A stretch of 33,971 bases of DNA from Burkholderiales bacterium (GCA_022758925.1 JAEMQF010000262.1:1-33971); one strand, 5' to 3'; shown: positions 17,613 to 26,984, numbered from the stretch's first letter. A program made the numbers and translations. Notes: generated from the sequence alone by a model not told the origin.

Positions 17613-18875
17613 GTGAACTACCAGCAACCCGATGCGACGGGGCATTTCGGCCCCTATGGCGGCACGTTTGTCGCCGAAACCCTGATCCATGCGCTCGATG
17701 AACTGAAGCGCGTCTATGCGCAGGTACGCGACGACCCGGCCTTCATGGCCGAGTTTCGTTCCGAGCTGCAGCATTTCGTCGGCCGCCCGAGCCCGGTTTA
17801 CCACGCGGCGCGGCTGAGCCGAGAACTCGGTGGCGCGCAGATCCACCTGAAACGCGAAGACCTGAACCACACCGGCGCGCACAAGATCAACAACACGATC
17901 GGCCAGGCGATGTTGGCGCGGCGCATGGGCAAGCCACGCGTGATTGCAGAGACTGGCGCTGGCCAGCATGGCGTGGCCACGGCGACGATCTGCGCTCGCT
18001 ACGGCCTCGCGTGCGTGGTCTACATGGGCAGCGAAGACATCAAACGGCAATCGCCGAATGTCTACCGCATGCAACTGCTCGGCGCCACCGTCGTGCCGGT
18101 GGAAAGTGGCTCGAAGACGCTAAAAGACGCGCTCAATGAAGCGCTGCGCGATTGGGTCACGAACGTCGAGGACACGTTCTACATCATCGGCACCGTCGCC
18201 GGCCCGCACCCGTATCCAACGATGGTGCGTGATTTTCAGCGGGTCATCGGCGACGAATGTCTGACCCAGATGCAGCAGTCGATCGGCCGCCAGCCCGACG
18301 CCGTGATTGCCTGCGTCGGCGGCGGAAGCAATGCGATGGGTTTGTTCTACCCGTACATCGAGCATGAGGCTACGCGGCTGATCGGTGTCGAGGCCGCGGG
18401 CCAGGGCCTGGGCAGCGGCAAACACGCGGCGTCGCTCAGCGCCGGCTCGCCCGGCGTGCTGCACGGAAACCGAACCTACTTGCTGCAAGACGCAAACGGC
18501 CAGATCATCGAGACCCATTCGGTCGCGGCGGGTTTGGACTATCCGGGGGTCGGCCCCGAGCACGCTTACCTGAAAGACATCGGTCGCGCCGAGTACCTGA
18601 GCAGCACTGACGACGAGGCGCTCGCGGCGTTTCACCGCCTGTGCCGCACCGAAGGCATCATCCCGGCGCTCGAGTCGAGTCATGCGCTGGCCTATGCGAT
18701 GAAACTCGCGCCGACGCTGGGCCGGGACAAACACCTGCTCGTCAACCTCTCGGGGCGCGGCGACAAGGACATCGGCACGGTCGCGGATCTGTCAGGGGCC
18801 GAATTCTTTTGCCGGCCGTCCTGCCGTGGCCAGAGCGTGAAGGGCGGCGACACTGCGCTGCGGGGTCCGCGATGA
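17613..18875 (+). CDS. trpB: Tryptophan synthase beta chain
   Basis: PLP enzyme that joins indole and serine to make tryptophan. The start is GTG 17613 ([17 protein letters not shown]), 17 bases after trpF. Length is 420. The PLP Lys is Lys91 in [15 protein letters not shown], the substrate loop is [15 protein letters not shown], and the phosphate-binding block is [15 protein letters not shown]. The C-terminal tail ([21 protein letters not shown]) is about 20 residues longer than in E. coli. The stop overlaps the start of trpA (ATGA). Confidence 0.98.
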   Translation: MNYQQPDATGHFGPYGGTFVAETLIHALDELKRVYAQVRDDPAFMAEFRSELQHFVGRPSPVYHAARLSRELGGAQIHLKREDLNHTGAHKINNTIGQAMLARRMGKPRVIAETGAGQHGVATATICARYGLACVVYMGSEDIKRQSPNVYRMQLLGATVVPVESGSKTLKDALNEALRDWVTNVEDTFYIIGTVAGPHPYPTMVRDFQRVIGDECLTQMQQSIGRQPDAVIACVGGGSNAMGLFYPYIEHEATRLIGVEAAGQGLGSGKHAASLSAGSPGVLHGNRTYLLQDANGQIIETHSVAAGLDYPGVGPEHAYLKDIGRAEYLSSTDDEALAAFHRLCRTEGIIPALESSHALAYAMKLAPTLGRDKHLLVNLSGRGDKDIGTVADLSGAEFFCRPSCRGQSVKGGDTALRGPR

Positions 18876-19669
18876 GCCGAATCGCCGCGACATTTGCAAA
18901 ACTCCAGACGCGCGCGCGCAAGGCGCTCATTCCCTATGTCACCGCAGGCGACCCGTACGCCGATGCGACCGTCGACATCATGCACGCGATGGCGGGCGCG
19001 GGTGCCGACCTGATCGAGCTGGGCGTGCCGTTTTCCGACCCGATGGCCGACGGCCCGGTGGTCCAGAAGGCTTCGGAGCGCGCTTTGGCCAAGGGCATCG
19101 GCATGCGCCAGGTGCTGGGTTATGTGCGCGGGTTTCGCGCCCGCGACTCGGCCACCCCGGTCGTGCTCATGGGTTACGCAAATCCCATCGAGCGCTATGG
19201 CATCGACAAGTTCATCGCAGATGCACAGGCGGCAGGCGTGGACGGCGTCCTTGTCGTGGACTATCCGCCGCAGGAGTGCGAGGCGTTTGTCGGCAAATTG
19301 AAGCTTGCCGGGTTGGACCCGATTTTCATGTTGGCTCCAACCTCGACCGATGCGCGCATCGCCAGCGTCGCCAGCGTCGCCAGCGGCTACGTCTACTATG
19401 TGTCGCTGAAGGGCGTCACGGGTGCCGGTCACCTCGATGTTGCTGCGGTCGCGCAGGCCGTGCCGCGCATCAAGGCGCATGTCAAACTTCCAGTGGGCGT
19501 TGGCTTCGGCATTCGCGACGCACAGTCTGCTCGGGCCGTGGCCGCGGTGTGCGACGCGGTCGTGATCGGCTCGGCCCTGGTTCAGCGGCTCGAGGCGTGT
19601 ACGCGCGACAATGTCGCGGCCGGGGCGGCCGAGTTCATCGCTTCGATTCGAAGCGCCCTTGATTCATGA
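18872..19669 (+). CDS. trpA: Tryptophan synthase alpha chain
   Basis: Cleaves indole-glycerol phosphate and channels indole to TrpB. The start is ATG 18872 ([19 protein letters not shown]), overlapping trpB by four bases; the track ORF begins within trpB. The 265 residues carry both catalytic acids at their usual numbers, Glu49 in [10 protein letters not shown] and Asp60 in MADGPVVQ. A small tandem duplication of GCCAGCGTC gives [11 protein letters not shown] before strand 6; this extra unit is in frame and probably harmless. Confidence 0.97.
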   Translation: MSRIAATFAKLQTRARKALIPYVTAGDPYADATVDIMHAMAGAGADLIELGVPFSDPMADGPVVQKASERALAKGIGMRQVLGYVRGFRARDSATPVVLMGYANPIERYGIDKFIADAQAAGVDGVLVVDYPPQECEAFVGKLKLAGLDPIFMLAPTSTDARIASVASVASGYVYYVSLKGVTGAGHLDVAAVAQAVPRIKAHVKLPVGVGFGIRDAQSARAVAAVCDAVVIGSALVQRLEACTRDNVAAGAAEFIASIRSALDS

Positions 19670-19752
19670 CATCGAAAGGATGCCAAGTATGAGAGTTTCA
19701 GTGGCGCTTGGGGCCGCCGCGCCGGGCCGCGCCAAACAAGGCCCGATCCTCC

Positions 19753-19773
19753 CGCAGGGTCGATCGCCCTGCG
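19753..19773 (+). other. Hairpin in the leader of accD
   Basis: CGCAGGG and CCCTGCG flank a 7-base loop, 20 bases before the accD start. The trpA-accD gap is 123 bases and rich in GC foldbacks. There is no T-run after the stem, so a leader structure or part of a weak terminator for trpA are both possible. Confidence 0.35.
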
Positions 19774-19792
19774 CGGCGAGCGGGGTGTCGTC

Positions 19793-20665
19793 ATGAGCTG
19801 GCTCGAAAAACTGCTGCCGTCCAAGATCCAGCCCACCGACCCGAGTGAGCGGCGCACGGTTCCGGAAGGGCTGTGGATCAAGTGCCCGGCCTGCGAGACC
19901 GTGTTGTACAAGACCGACCTTGAGCAAAACGTCAATGTCTGCCCGAAGTGCGGCCAGCACCACCGAATCGGGGCACGCCCGCGGCTCGATGCTTTCCTCG
20001 ATGCTGAAGGGCGCTACGAGATTGGCCATGAAGTCCTGCCGGTGGACGCGCTGAAGTTCAAGGACAGCCGCAAATACCCGGAGCGTCTGCGCGACGCGCT
20101 CGAGCAGACCGGAGAAACCGACGCGCTGGTTGTGATGGGTGGCTCGGTGCTGAGCATTCCCATCGTCGCCGCCTGTTTCGAATTCGATTTCATGGGCGGA
20201 TCCATGGGCTCGGTGGTCGGCGAGCGCTTCGTGCGTGGCGTCGAGAGCGCCTGCGAACAGAAGACCCCGTTCATCAGCTTCACCTCCAGCGGCGGCGCGC
20301 GCATGCAGGAAGGGCTGCTCAGCCTGATGCAGATGGCCAAGACGAACGCCTCGCTGACGCGACTGGCGCAGGCGAAGCTGCCCTACATCAGCGTGCTCAC
20401 CGATCCCACGATGGGCGGTGTGTCGGCGAGTTTTGCGTTTATCGGCGATGTTGTCATGGCCGAGCCGAAGGCGCTGATCGGCTTTGCCGGGCCGCGTGTG
20501 ATCGAAAACACGGTGCGCGAAAAGCTGCCCGAGGGTTTTCAGCGGGCCGAGTTCCTGCTCACGACGGGCGCCATCGACATGATCGTCGACCGTCGCGAAA
20601 TGCGCACCACGGTGGCGCGCGCCATTGCAATGCTGCAGCGCCTCAGCTCCGACGCGATGGCCTGA
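19793..20665 (+). CDS. accD: Acetyl-CoA carboxylase, carboxyltransferase beta subunit
   Basis: Half of the carboxyltransferase that makes malonyl-CoA for fatty acid synthesis. Length 290 with start ATG 19793 ([14 protein letters not shown]). The N-terminal zinc ribbon is intact, with two CPxC pairs ([13 protein letters not shown] and [13 protein letters not shown]). The crotonase-like domain has [22 protein letters not shown] and [12 protein letters not shown], forming the acyl-CoA oxyanion sites. The trpA-accD-folC order is widely conserved in proteobacteria. Confidence 0.97.
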   Translation: MSWLEKLLPSKIQPTDPSERRTVPEGLWIKCPACETVLYKTDLEQNVNVCPKCGQHHRIGARPRLDAFLDAEGRYEIGHEVLPVDALKFKDSRKYPERLRDALEQTGETDALVVMGGSVLSIPIVAACFEFDFMGGSMGSVVGERFVRGVESACEQKTPFISFTSSGGARMQEGLLSLMQMAKTNASLTRLAQAKLPYISVLTDPTMGGVSASFAFIGDVVMAEPKALIGFAGPRVIENTVREKLPEGFQRAEFLLTTGAIDMIVDRREMRTTVARAIAMLQRLSSDAMA

Positions 20666-20689
20666 CGGCCCCGGGCTCGCAGTCTCTGA

Positions 20690-22012
20690 GTGGATCGGTC
20701 CACGCCTTCACTTCCAACCACGCTCGACGCCTGGCTCGCGCGTTGCGAGCGTCTCCACGCGAAAGACATCGACCTCTCGCTCGAGCGCGTGAGCGAGGTC
20801 AAGCAGCGCCTGGGCCTGCGCTTCAACGTGCCGGTGATCAGCGTTGCCGGCACGAATGGCAAGGGTTCGACCTGCGCGATGCTGGAGGCGATTGCCCTGG
20901 CCGCTGGCTATCGCGTGGGGGCCTACATCAAGCCGCACCTGGTTCATTTCGAAGAGCGTTGCCGGATCGGCGGTCAATCCGTCGCGGCGAATTCGCTGCT
21001 CGAACATTTTGAGGCGGTCGAGCAGGCGCGCGGCGCGTGGGCGCTGACATCGTTCGAGTTCACGACGCTCGCCATCATGCGCCTGCTGTCGCAGGCGGCG
21101 CTCGATCTGGTGATCCTCGAAGTCGGCCTGGGCGGGCGCTTCGACGCGGTGAACAGCGTCGATGCCGATTGCACCATCATCACCAGCATCGACATCGACC
21201 ACAGCGAATTCCTGGGCCATACGCGCGAGGCGATTGGGTTCGAAAAGGCCGGTGTCATGCGCCCGGGCAAGCCCGTGATCTTGAGCGATCCCGTGCCGCC
21301 CGCGAGCGTGCTCGAGCACGCCGCGGCAATTGGTGCCGATCTGCGCTGCATCGGCCGCGACTTCAGCTACAGCGGCGATGCACAGCAATGGAACTGGGTC
21401 GGCCGGATTCAACGTTTCAGCGGCCTGGCCTACCCGGCTTTGCGCGGCGCGAATCAACTTCTGAATGCTGCCGGTGCGCTCGCGGCGTTCGAGGCGATGC
21501 GTGGCGTGTTGCCGGTACCGGCGCAGGCCGTGCGAACCGGGCTGGCCCAGGTGCAATTGGCGGGGCGTTTCCAGATCGTCGCCGGCCGACCCACGTTGGT
21601 GCTGGACGTCGCGCACAACCCGCATGCCGTCGCCGCGCTCACGCACAATCTGGAGCGCATGGGTTTTCATCCGCGCACCCATGCCGTGTTCGGCGCGATG
21701 CGCGACAAAGACATTGCGGGCATGCTGCAGCGCATCGCGCCGCTGGTCGACGCCTGGTATTTCACCGATCTGGCCACACCCCGCGCGGCACGCGCGGTGG
21801 AGCTCGAGTCGGTCCTGCGCCAGCTGCCCTCGGTGCGGCCACCCGGCGCAGCCGTGCCGGGCTCCTGCCATGCCGACCCGGCGCACGCGCTGCAAGCTGC
21901 CCTTCAAGCGTGCGACCCCGCTGATAGAATCGTCGTCTTCGGATCGTTCCACACCGTGGGCGGTGTGTTGAAGAACGGCCTGCCTCGCCTGAGCGGAACG
22001 CATCTGGCCTGA
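20690..22012 (+). CDS. folC: Folylpolyglutamate synthase / dihydrofolate synthase
   Basis: Adds glutamate to dihydropteroate and to folates. The 440-residue protein begins at GTG 20690 (MDRSTPSLPTTLDAWL), 24 bases after accD; the ribosome site is weak, so the exact start is less certain. The P-loop is GTNGKGS at 54-60, followed by YIKPHLVHFEERCRI, EVGLGGRFDAVN with the Mg site, TSIDIDHSEFLGHT, the Lys region GFEKAGVMRPGKP, and the Mur-ligase-type C-terminal domain with LDVAHNPHAVAAL and FGSFHTVGGVL. Confidence 0.95.
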   Translation: MDRSTPSLPTTLDAWLARCERLHAKDIDLSLERVSEVKQRLGLRFNVPVISVAGTNGKGSTCAMLEAIALAAGYRVGAYIKPHLVHFEERCRIGGQSVAANSLLEHFEAVEQARGAWALTSFEFTTLAIMRLLSQAALDLVILEVGLGGRFDAVNSVDADCTIITSIDIDHSEFLGHTREAIGFEKAGVMRPGKPVILSDPVPPASVLEHAAAIGADLRCIGRDFSYSGDAQQWNWVGRIQRFSGLAYPALRGANQLLNAAGALAAFEAMRGVLPVPAQAVRTGLAQVQLAGRFQIVAGRPTLVLDVAHNPHAVAALTHNLERMGFHPRTHAVFGAMRDKDIAGMLQRIAPLVDAWYFTDLATPRAARAVELESVLRQLPSVRPPGAAVPGSCHADPAHALQAALQACDPADRIVVFGSFHTVGGVLKNGLPRLSGTHLA

Positions 22013-22067
22013 TCGGTCGAACGCCGCGAACCCGGCCGGCCTTGCCCAACGTCACGACACCAGCTCG

Positions 22068-22709
22068 ATGCCCCAATCGAAATCGGCTTCGGCCGACACC
22101 GTGCAACAAGCGCGCACCAAGGCCCGGCAGCGTTTGATCGGCGCCGTGGTGCTGCTGCTGGTGGGCGTCATCGGTTTCCCGCTGGTGTTCGAGACCCAGC
22201 CACGGCCGATTCCGGTCGATGTAGCGATCGAAATTCCGCGCAAAGACACGGCTGCGCCGTTGCCGGCCCCTTCCCCCCGTGCCACGCCGGCAGCGAATTC
22301 GGTTGTTGCCTCGGTGGCCAGTGCCAGTGCCAGCGCCAGCGCTGCGCGCAGCGTTGTGGCTGCGGCACCGGCCAGCGCACCATCGGCCGTCCGTCCGGCC
22401 CCGGTGGCTGGCGCGTCCGCGCCAGCCGAGCCTGTGGCAGCGACAAACACGGCAACTGCGCCCACCACCGAGTCCGAGGTCGGGCGTTTTGTGGTTCAGG
22501 TCGGCGCCTTCGCCGACGCGGCGGCAGTGCAGGCGATTCGAGGCCGGGCCGAAAGGCTCGGCCTGAAGACCTACACCCAGGTCGCCGAAACCGTGGCCGG
22601 CGATCGAACCCGGGTTCGCATCGGTCCGTTCGACACCCGCGAGGCTGCCGACCAGGCCGCCGCCAAGGCCAAGGCGGGTGGCCTGAGCGCCGTGGTGCTG
22701 ACGTTGTGA
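22068..22709 (+). CDS. SPOR-domain protein (DedD-like)
   Basis: A 213-residue bitopic membrane protein. Residues 22-40 (LIGAVVLLLVGVIGFPLVF) are the single membrane segment, followed by the conserved juxtamembrane QPRPIPVDVAIEIP. A long Ala/Ser/Pro linker (including SASASASA) leads to a C-terminal SPOR domain near 140-212 (RFVVQVGAFADAAAVQ, VRIGPFDTREAADQA), which binds denuded peptidoglycan glycans at the septum. Its place between folC and cvpA is that of dedD in many proteobacteria, so a role in cell constriction is likely, though the symbol is not assigned because SPOR proteins are divergent. Confidence 0.88.
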   Translation: MPQSKSASADTVQQARTKARQRLIGAVVLLLVGVIGFPLVFETQPRPIPVDVAIEIPRKDTAAPLPAPSPRATPAANSVVASVASASASASAARSVVAAAPASAPSAVRPAPVAGASAPAEPVAATNTATAPTTESEVGRFVVQVGAFADAAAVQAIRGRAERLGLKTYTQVAETVAGDRTRVRIGPFDTREAADQAAAKAKAGGLSAVVLTL

Positions 22710-22719
22710 GGGTCGCAGC

Positions 22720-23220
22720 ATGAACCATTCAGGGGTGTGGCTCGACATCTTGCTCGGCGCGACGGTGCTGATCTCGATGACCGTCGGCATCATGCGTGGC
22801 CTGGTGTTCGAGATGCTGTCGGCGCTCGGCTGGGTGGCCGCCTACTTTGCGGCCCAATGGTTGGCGCCGAGTCTTGTGTCTTACGTTCCGGCCGAGGTCG
22901 CGGCTACCGGCATCAGGCGCGGGATCGCATTTGGCGTCATGTTTGTCGCCTTCCTGGTGGGCTGGGGCTTGATTTCGCGCGCGCTGCGTGCCGTGATTCG
23001 CGGCTCGCACATGAGCACCTCCGACCGCGCGCTGGGCGCGGCGTTCGGGATGGCGCGTGGCGTCGTGCTGTTGCTGGCGGTGGTCACCGTAATCCGACTC
23101 ACACCCTTGGCAGAAGCCGCGCCGTGGCGACATTCCAGCGCAGTGGCATGGTTGGAATCGGCGCTGCGCGGGCTCAAGCCGGTGCTGCCACGCGACGTCT
23201 CGCGCCACCTCCCGTCCTAG
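22720..23220 (+). CDS. cvpA: CvpA family membrane protein
   Basis: Inner-membrane protein named for colicin V production in E. coli; it lies upstream of purF there too. The 166 residues have four hydrophobic segments (about 7-27, 29-45, 64-85 and 103-123), and the family pattern of a first segment GATVLISMTVGIMRGLVFEM followed by AYFAAQWLAP. The start ATG 22720 follows the SPOR gene by ten bases. The TAG stop is part of the CTAG that opens repeat element B, so the element begins exactly at the end of this gene and separates it from purF. Confidence 0.93.
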   Translation: MNHSGVWLDILLGATVLISMTVGIMRGLVFEMLSALGWVAAYFAAQWLAPSLVSYVPAEVAATGIRRGIAFGVMFVAFLVGWGLISRALRAVIRGSHMSTSDRALGAAFGMARGVVLLLAVVTVIRLTPLAEAAPWRHSSAVAWLESALRGLKPVLPRDVSRHLPS

Positions 23221-23464
23221 TACCGCGACCCAGAGATTTCGATACATGAAACCGCGTCTTCGGCCCGATGGCGTCGTTGCAAGCCTTGCAGGCCGCGCTG
23301 GGCCTGAGGCCCAGCCCCTCGCCTGGCGAGCGCAGTCCGCAGGGACTGCGCGCGTCCGGGCTCGGCCTCGCGATACCACGAGGTATCGCTGCGGTTTGCG
23401 CCTAGCCCTCGGACCGAATCCATCGCTTTCATTTCGTCTCGAAACCTCTGGGTCGCGGTACTAG
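23217..23464 (+). repeat. Foldback repeat element, copy B (248 nt, in cvpA-purF gap)
   Basis: Terminal inverted repeats of 26 bases with one mismatch: CTAGTACCGCGACCCAGAG at the left end and its complement ending at 23464. A conserved inner block ATGAAA-N-CG pairs with CG-N-TTTCAT, and a third stem TTCGGCCCGA pairs with TCGGACCGAA. Bases 23271-23329 are identical over 59 nt to copy A. B then carries a segment absent from A, with hairpins GCGCAGTCC/GGACTGCGC and GCGATACC-ACGA-GGTATCGC. The left CTAG holds the cvpA stop codon; the right CTAG lies 26 bases before purF. Removing the element at CTAG would leave a normal 30-base operon gap. It encodes no protein of its own. Confidence 0.9.
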
Positions 23465-23490
23465 GCCGGCATCGATCCAGGATCAACACC

Positions 23491-25017
23491 ATGTGCGGCA
23501 TCGTCGGCGTGATCGCCAAAGACCCGGTCAACCAGTTGATCTACGACGCGCTGCTGTTGCTTCAGCATCGCGGCCAGGATGCAGCCGGCATCGTGACGAT
23601 GCAGGGCACCAAATGTTTCATGCACAAGGCGCGTGGCATGGTGCGCGACGTGTTTCGCACTCGCAACATGCGCAGCCTGCTCGGAGCAGTCGGCCTGGGC
23701 CAGGTGCGCTACCCGACCGCCGGCAGCGCCTACAGCGAAGAAGAGGCGCAGCCGTTCTATGTGAATGCGCCGTTCGGTATCGTGCTGGTGCACAACGGCA
23801 ACCTGACGAACGCCGCGGCGCTGAAGCGCGAGTTGATCGCCGTTGACCGGCGCCACATCAACACCGAAAGCGATACCGAGGTCTTGATCAACGTGCTCGC
23901 GCACGAGCTGCAGACCGCTGCGCAGGGGATAGCACTCACTCCCGACGCGGTGTTTCAGGCTGTGGGCGCGGTGCACAAGCGCCTCAAAGGGTCTTACGCC
24001 GTCGTCGCACTGATCGCAGGCCACGGCCTGCTCGCGTTTCGCGATCCTTTCGGAATTCGCCCCCTGTGTTTTGGGCAAGGCGAGGGCACAAATGGACCGG
24101 AATTGATGGTGGCCAGTGAGTCGGTGGCGATTGAAGGAACCGGCCACAAGGTGACCCGCGACGTGGCCCCGGGCGAAGCGATCTTCATCGACCTGCAGGC
24201 CAGGCTGCATGCGCGCCAATGCGCCGACAACCCGAGCCTGAACCCCTGCATGTTCGAGTTCGTCTACCTGGCCAGGCCCGACTCGGTGATGGACGGCGTG
24301 TCGGTCTATCAGGCGCGCCTGAACCTGGGGGAAACTCTGGCGCAGCGTTTGATTTCGACGCTGCCGCCGAACGAAATCGACGTCGTCGTGCCGATCCCGG
24401 AGTCGAGCCGGCCGTCGGCGATGCAACTCGCCCAGCGCATCGGCAAGCCGTACCGCGAAGGCTTCGTCAAGAATCGCTATGTCGGCCGCACTTTCATCAT
24501 GCCGGGGCAAGGGGTGCGCGCAAAGTCGGTGCGGCAAAAGCTGAACGCGATCGGCGTCGAGTTCAAGGGGCGCAACGTGCTGCTGGTCGACGATTCGATC
24601 GTTCGCGGAACGACCTCGAAAGAGATCATCCAGATGGCGCGCGACGCCGGCGCGCGCAAGGTCTACATGGCCTCCGCCGCGCCACCGGTGCGCTACCCCA
24701 ATGTGTACGGCATCGACATGCCCACCCACTCCGAGTTGATTGCGCACAACCGCACTGTCGAGGAGATTCGCAAGTTCATCGGTGCGGATGCGCTGATCTA
24801 CCAGGACGTTGCGGCGATGAAGAAGGTCGTCGCGGCGCTGAACCCGGCGATTCACGGCTTCGAGGCGTCTTGTTTTGACGGCGTCTACATCACGGGCGAC
24901 GTGACCGCGGACGACTTCGCGACGATGGCAGCGCAGCGCAGCGCCCAAGGCGAAGACGAAGACAACCCGGAGCGTTCGCGCCTGGTCTTGCAGGACACGG
25001 CGGAGCACGGCCCGTGA
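23491..25017 (+). CDS. purF: Amidophosphoribosyltransferase
   Basis: First committed enzyme of purine synthesis, converting PRPP and glutamine to phosphoribosylamine. It has 508 residues. The nucleophile Cys follows the initiator Met ([14 protein letters not shown]), so the glutaminase site is exposed after Met removal; [13 protein letters not shown] and HNGNLTNAA are further glutaminase blocks. The PRPP-binding loop is [17 protein letters not shown]. There is no propeptide or FeS-type Cys cluster, so it is the E. coli type. The cvpA-purF order is conserved; here element B sits between them. The stop overlaps the GTG start of gltX. Confidence 0.97.
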   Translation: MCGIVGVIAKDPVNQLIYDALLLLQHRGQDAAGIVTMQGTKCFMHKARGMVRDVFRTRNMRSLLGAVGLGQVRYPTAGSAYSEEEAQPFYVNAPFGIVLVHNGNLTNAAALKRELIAVDRRHINTESDTEVLINVLAHELQTAAQGIALTPDAVFQAVGAVHKRLKGSYAVVALIAGHGLLAFRDPFGIRPLCFGQGEGTNGPELMVASESVAIEGTGHKVTRDVAPGEAIFIDLQARLHARQCADNPSLNPCMFEFVYLARPDSVMDGVSVYQARLNLGETLAQRLISTLPPNEIDVVVPIPESSRPSAMQLAQRIGKPYREGFVKNRYVGRTFIMPGQGVRAKSVRQKLNAIGVEFKGRNVLLVDDSIVRGTTSKEIIQMARDAGARKVYMASAAPPVRYPNVYGIDMPTHSELIAHNRTVEEIRKFIGADALIYQDVAAMKKVVAALNPAIHGFEASCFDGVYITGDVTADDFATMAAQRSAQGEDEDNPERSRLVLQDTAEHGP

Positions 25018-26438
25018 CGCGCCGCGTTCGCACCCGCATCGCGCCTTCGCCGACCGGTTTCTTGCATCTGGGCACAGCGCGCACGGCGCTTTTTTCCTGG
25101 GCCTTCGCGCGCCATCACGGCGGTGATTTCATCCTGCGCATCGAAGACACGGACGAAGCGCGCTCGACTCAAGAGGCGGTCGACCAGATCATCGCGGCCA
25201 TGAGATGGCTGCGTCTGGACTACGACGAAGGGCCATACTTCCAGATGCAGCGTCTGGGCCGCTACCGCGAAGTGATTGCGAAAATGCTGGGCGAAGGCAC
25301 GGCCTACCGCTGCTACTGCTCGCCGCAGGAACTCGAGGCGATGCGCGAGACGCAGCGCGCGCGCGGCGAAAAGCCGCGTTATGACGGGCGCTGGCGCCCC
25401 GAGGCCGGGAAGAACCTGGGGATGCCGCCGAGCGCGGTCGCGCCCGTGGTGCGCTTCAAGAATCCGCGCTCCGGTGTCGTGACCTGGAACGACATGGTCA
25501 AGGGCCCGATCAGCATCAGCAACGACGAACTCGACGATCTGATCATCGCCCGCCCCGCGCCAGGCGGTGCGAAGGACCCAGGGGCCGTGGGCACGCCGAC
25601 CTACAATTTCTGCGTCGTGGTCGACGACCTGGACATGCAGATCAGCCACGTGTTGCGCGGCGACGACCACGTGAACAACACGCCGCGCCAGATCAACATC
25701 TTGCGTGCACTCGGTGCAGAGCTGCCCGAGTACGGCCATGTGCCGATGATTCTTGGCCCGGACGGCGACAAGCTCTCGAAGCGCCATGGCGCCGTCAGCG
25801 TGACGCAGTATGAGGACGCCGGCTACCTGCGCGAGGCGATGGTCAACTACCTCGCGCGGCTGGGCTGGAGCCACGGCGACGACGAATTGTTCGACCGTGA
25901 CCAACTCGTGCGCTGGTTCGACGGCAAACACCTGGCGCGAAGCCCAGCGCAGTGGGACCTGACCAAGCTCAACTGGGTGAACGCGCAGGCGCTGAAAAAG
26001 ATCGACATCAACGTATTGGCCGGGCTGCTCGCCGGCCGCTTGCAGCGCCGCGGACTGATTGTCGAGGCAGACGCGCCGCTGGCCGGCATGTGCACCCTGT
26101 TCCGCGATCGCTGCGTGACAACCGAGGAGCTCGCCGATTGGCTGGCCATGTATTTCTCCGAAGTCAAGCCGAGCGACGCAGATCTCGCGGCGCATGTGAC
26201 GCCGCAAGTCGGTCCGGCATTGGTTGCGCTGGCCGACTCGCTGGCTGAAGTGCCCTGGGACAAGGCATCGATCTCGGAGGCGATCAAGTCGGTGTTGGCC
26301 GCGCATGGGCTGAAGATGCCGCAGCTCGCGCATGCGGTGCGCGTGCTCGTCTGCGGCCGTGCCCAGACGCCTGCGATCGACGCCGTGCTCGAGTTGTTCG
26401 CGCGCGAGAGGGTGCTTGCGCGCCTGCGGCGCAGCTGA
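25014..26438 (+). CDS. gltX: Glutamyl-tRNA synthetase
   Basis: Charges tRNA-Glu. The GTG start at 25014 overlaps purF by four bases. The 474 residues contain the class I signature [17 protein letters not shown] (HIGH) and KLSKRHG (KMSKS). The tRNA-binding C-terminal domain is intact, with [15 protein letters not shown] and [12 protein letters not shown]. Between IIARP and GTPTYNF there is an insertion of about ten residues ([11 protein letters not shown]) not present in E. coli; I recall similar inserts in Comamonadaceae. A tRNA-Glu gene lies only about 180 bases downstream. The first Zn-type Cys pair seen in some GltX appears as CYCS. Confidence 0.96.
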   Translation: MTRRVRTRIAPSPTGFLHLGTARTALFSWAFARHHGGDFILRIEDTDEARSTQEAVDQIIAAMRWLRLDYDEGPYFQMQRLGRYREVIAKMLGEGTAYRCYCSPQELEAMRETQRARGEKPRYDGRWRPEAGKNLGMPPSAVAPVVRFKNPRSGVVTWNDMVKGPISISNDELDDLIIARPAPGGAKDPGAVGTPTYNFCVVVDDLDMQISHVLRGDDHVNNTPRQINILRALGAELPEYGHVPMILGPDGDKLSKRHGAVSVTQYEDAGYLREAMVNYLARLGWSHGDDELFDRDQLVRWFDGKHLARSPAQWDLTKLNWVNAQALKKIDINVLAGLLAGRLQRRGLIVEADAPLAGMCTLFRDRCVTTEELADWLAMYFSEVKPSDADLAAHVTPQVGPALVALADSLAEVPWDKASISEAIKSVLAAHGLKMPQLAHAVRVLVCGRAQTPAIDAVLELFARERVLARLRRS

Positions 26439-26448
26439 AAACGCTGGC

Positions 26449-26454
26449 TATAAT
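26449..26454 (+). promoter_or_regulatory. Consensus -10 box for the tRNA cluster
   Basis: A perfect TATAAT lies 11 bases past the gltX stop and 43 bases before tRNA-Ala. Transcription would start near 26461. No good -35 hexamer is seen at 16-18 bases, as the region upstream is gltX coding sequence. The tRNA genes may also be read from gltX. Confidence 0.6.
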
Positions 26455-26496
26455 TCCGCTCTTTCCCGAATTGCGCTGGCTTGGATTTGAGTCAAT

Positions 26497-26572
<76 letters not shown>

Positions 26573-26617
26573 ACAAGCTCACGCGATGCAGCGCAATGAA
26601 GGACGAAACGTTTTCCT

Positions 26618-26693
26618 GTCCCCTTCGTCTAGAGGCCTAGGACACCACCCTTTCACGGTGATTACAGGGGTTCGAATCCCCTAGGGGACGCCA
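26618..26693 (+). tRNA. tRNA-Glu (anticodon TTC)
   Basis: A 76-base cloverleaf with encoded CCA. The acceptor stem is GTCCCCT with AGGGGAC, discriminator G. The anticodon loop is CTTTCAC, giving TTC for both Glu codons. The T-arm GGTTCGAATCC is normal. It is the substrate of the adjacent gltX product. Confidence 0.97.
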
Positions 26694-26743
26694 ACAACGC
26701 GGGCGCAATGCGGCCCGTGATGCAGGAAGCAGCGCAGAGATGA

Positions 26744-26820
26744 GGAGTGGTAGTTCAGTTGGTTAGAATACCGGCCTGTCACGCCGGGGGTCGCGGGTTC
26801 GAGCCCCGTCCACTCCGCCA
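26744..26820 (+). tRNA. tRNA-Asp (anticodon GTC)
   Basis: A 77-base cloverleaf with encoded CCA. The acceptor stem is GGAGTGG with CCACTCC, discriminator G. The anticodon arm is CCGGC-CTGTCAC-GCCGG, giving GTC. It is the last gene before the terminator and borders the accessory region; I see no repeat of its 3' end downstream that would mark an island att site. Confidence 0.97.
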
Positions 26821-26834
26821 ATGTTCAAGAAAAG

Positions 26835-26856
26835 CGGGCCCTTCGGGCCCGTTTTT
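26835..26856 (+). terminator. Intrinsic terminator of the tRNA cluster
   Basis: CGGGCCC and GGGCCCG form a perfect 7-bp stem (8 with wobble) with a TTC loop, followed by TTTTT. It begins 15 bases after the tRNA-Asp CCA end. Confidence 0.93.
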
Positions 26857-26984
26857 CTTCCTACCCCCCTTTGTACCCCCCCCCCCGCTGAAAGCGGTCG
26901 GGTCAAGCCCGGTCAGGCCGCGACATCCTGGGGCGGCTGAAGCTCTGTTCTTGACGCGCCTCTTCCGGCAGTCGAGAGTACGGC
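26857..26984. other. Intergenic stretch with two C homopolymers
   Basis: Directly after the terminator there is a C6 run and an 11-base C run ending at 26886. No gene or known signal is seen. Such long C runs are slippage-prone and are also places where assembly may be wrong. Confidence 0.5.

Noticed and set aside
19670-19792. The trpA-accD gap as a fourth copy of the repeat element
   Set aside because: It shares only GGCCGCGCCAA with copy C, lacks the core, terminal arms and CTAG ends, and is probably just GC-rich leader structure.
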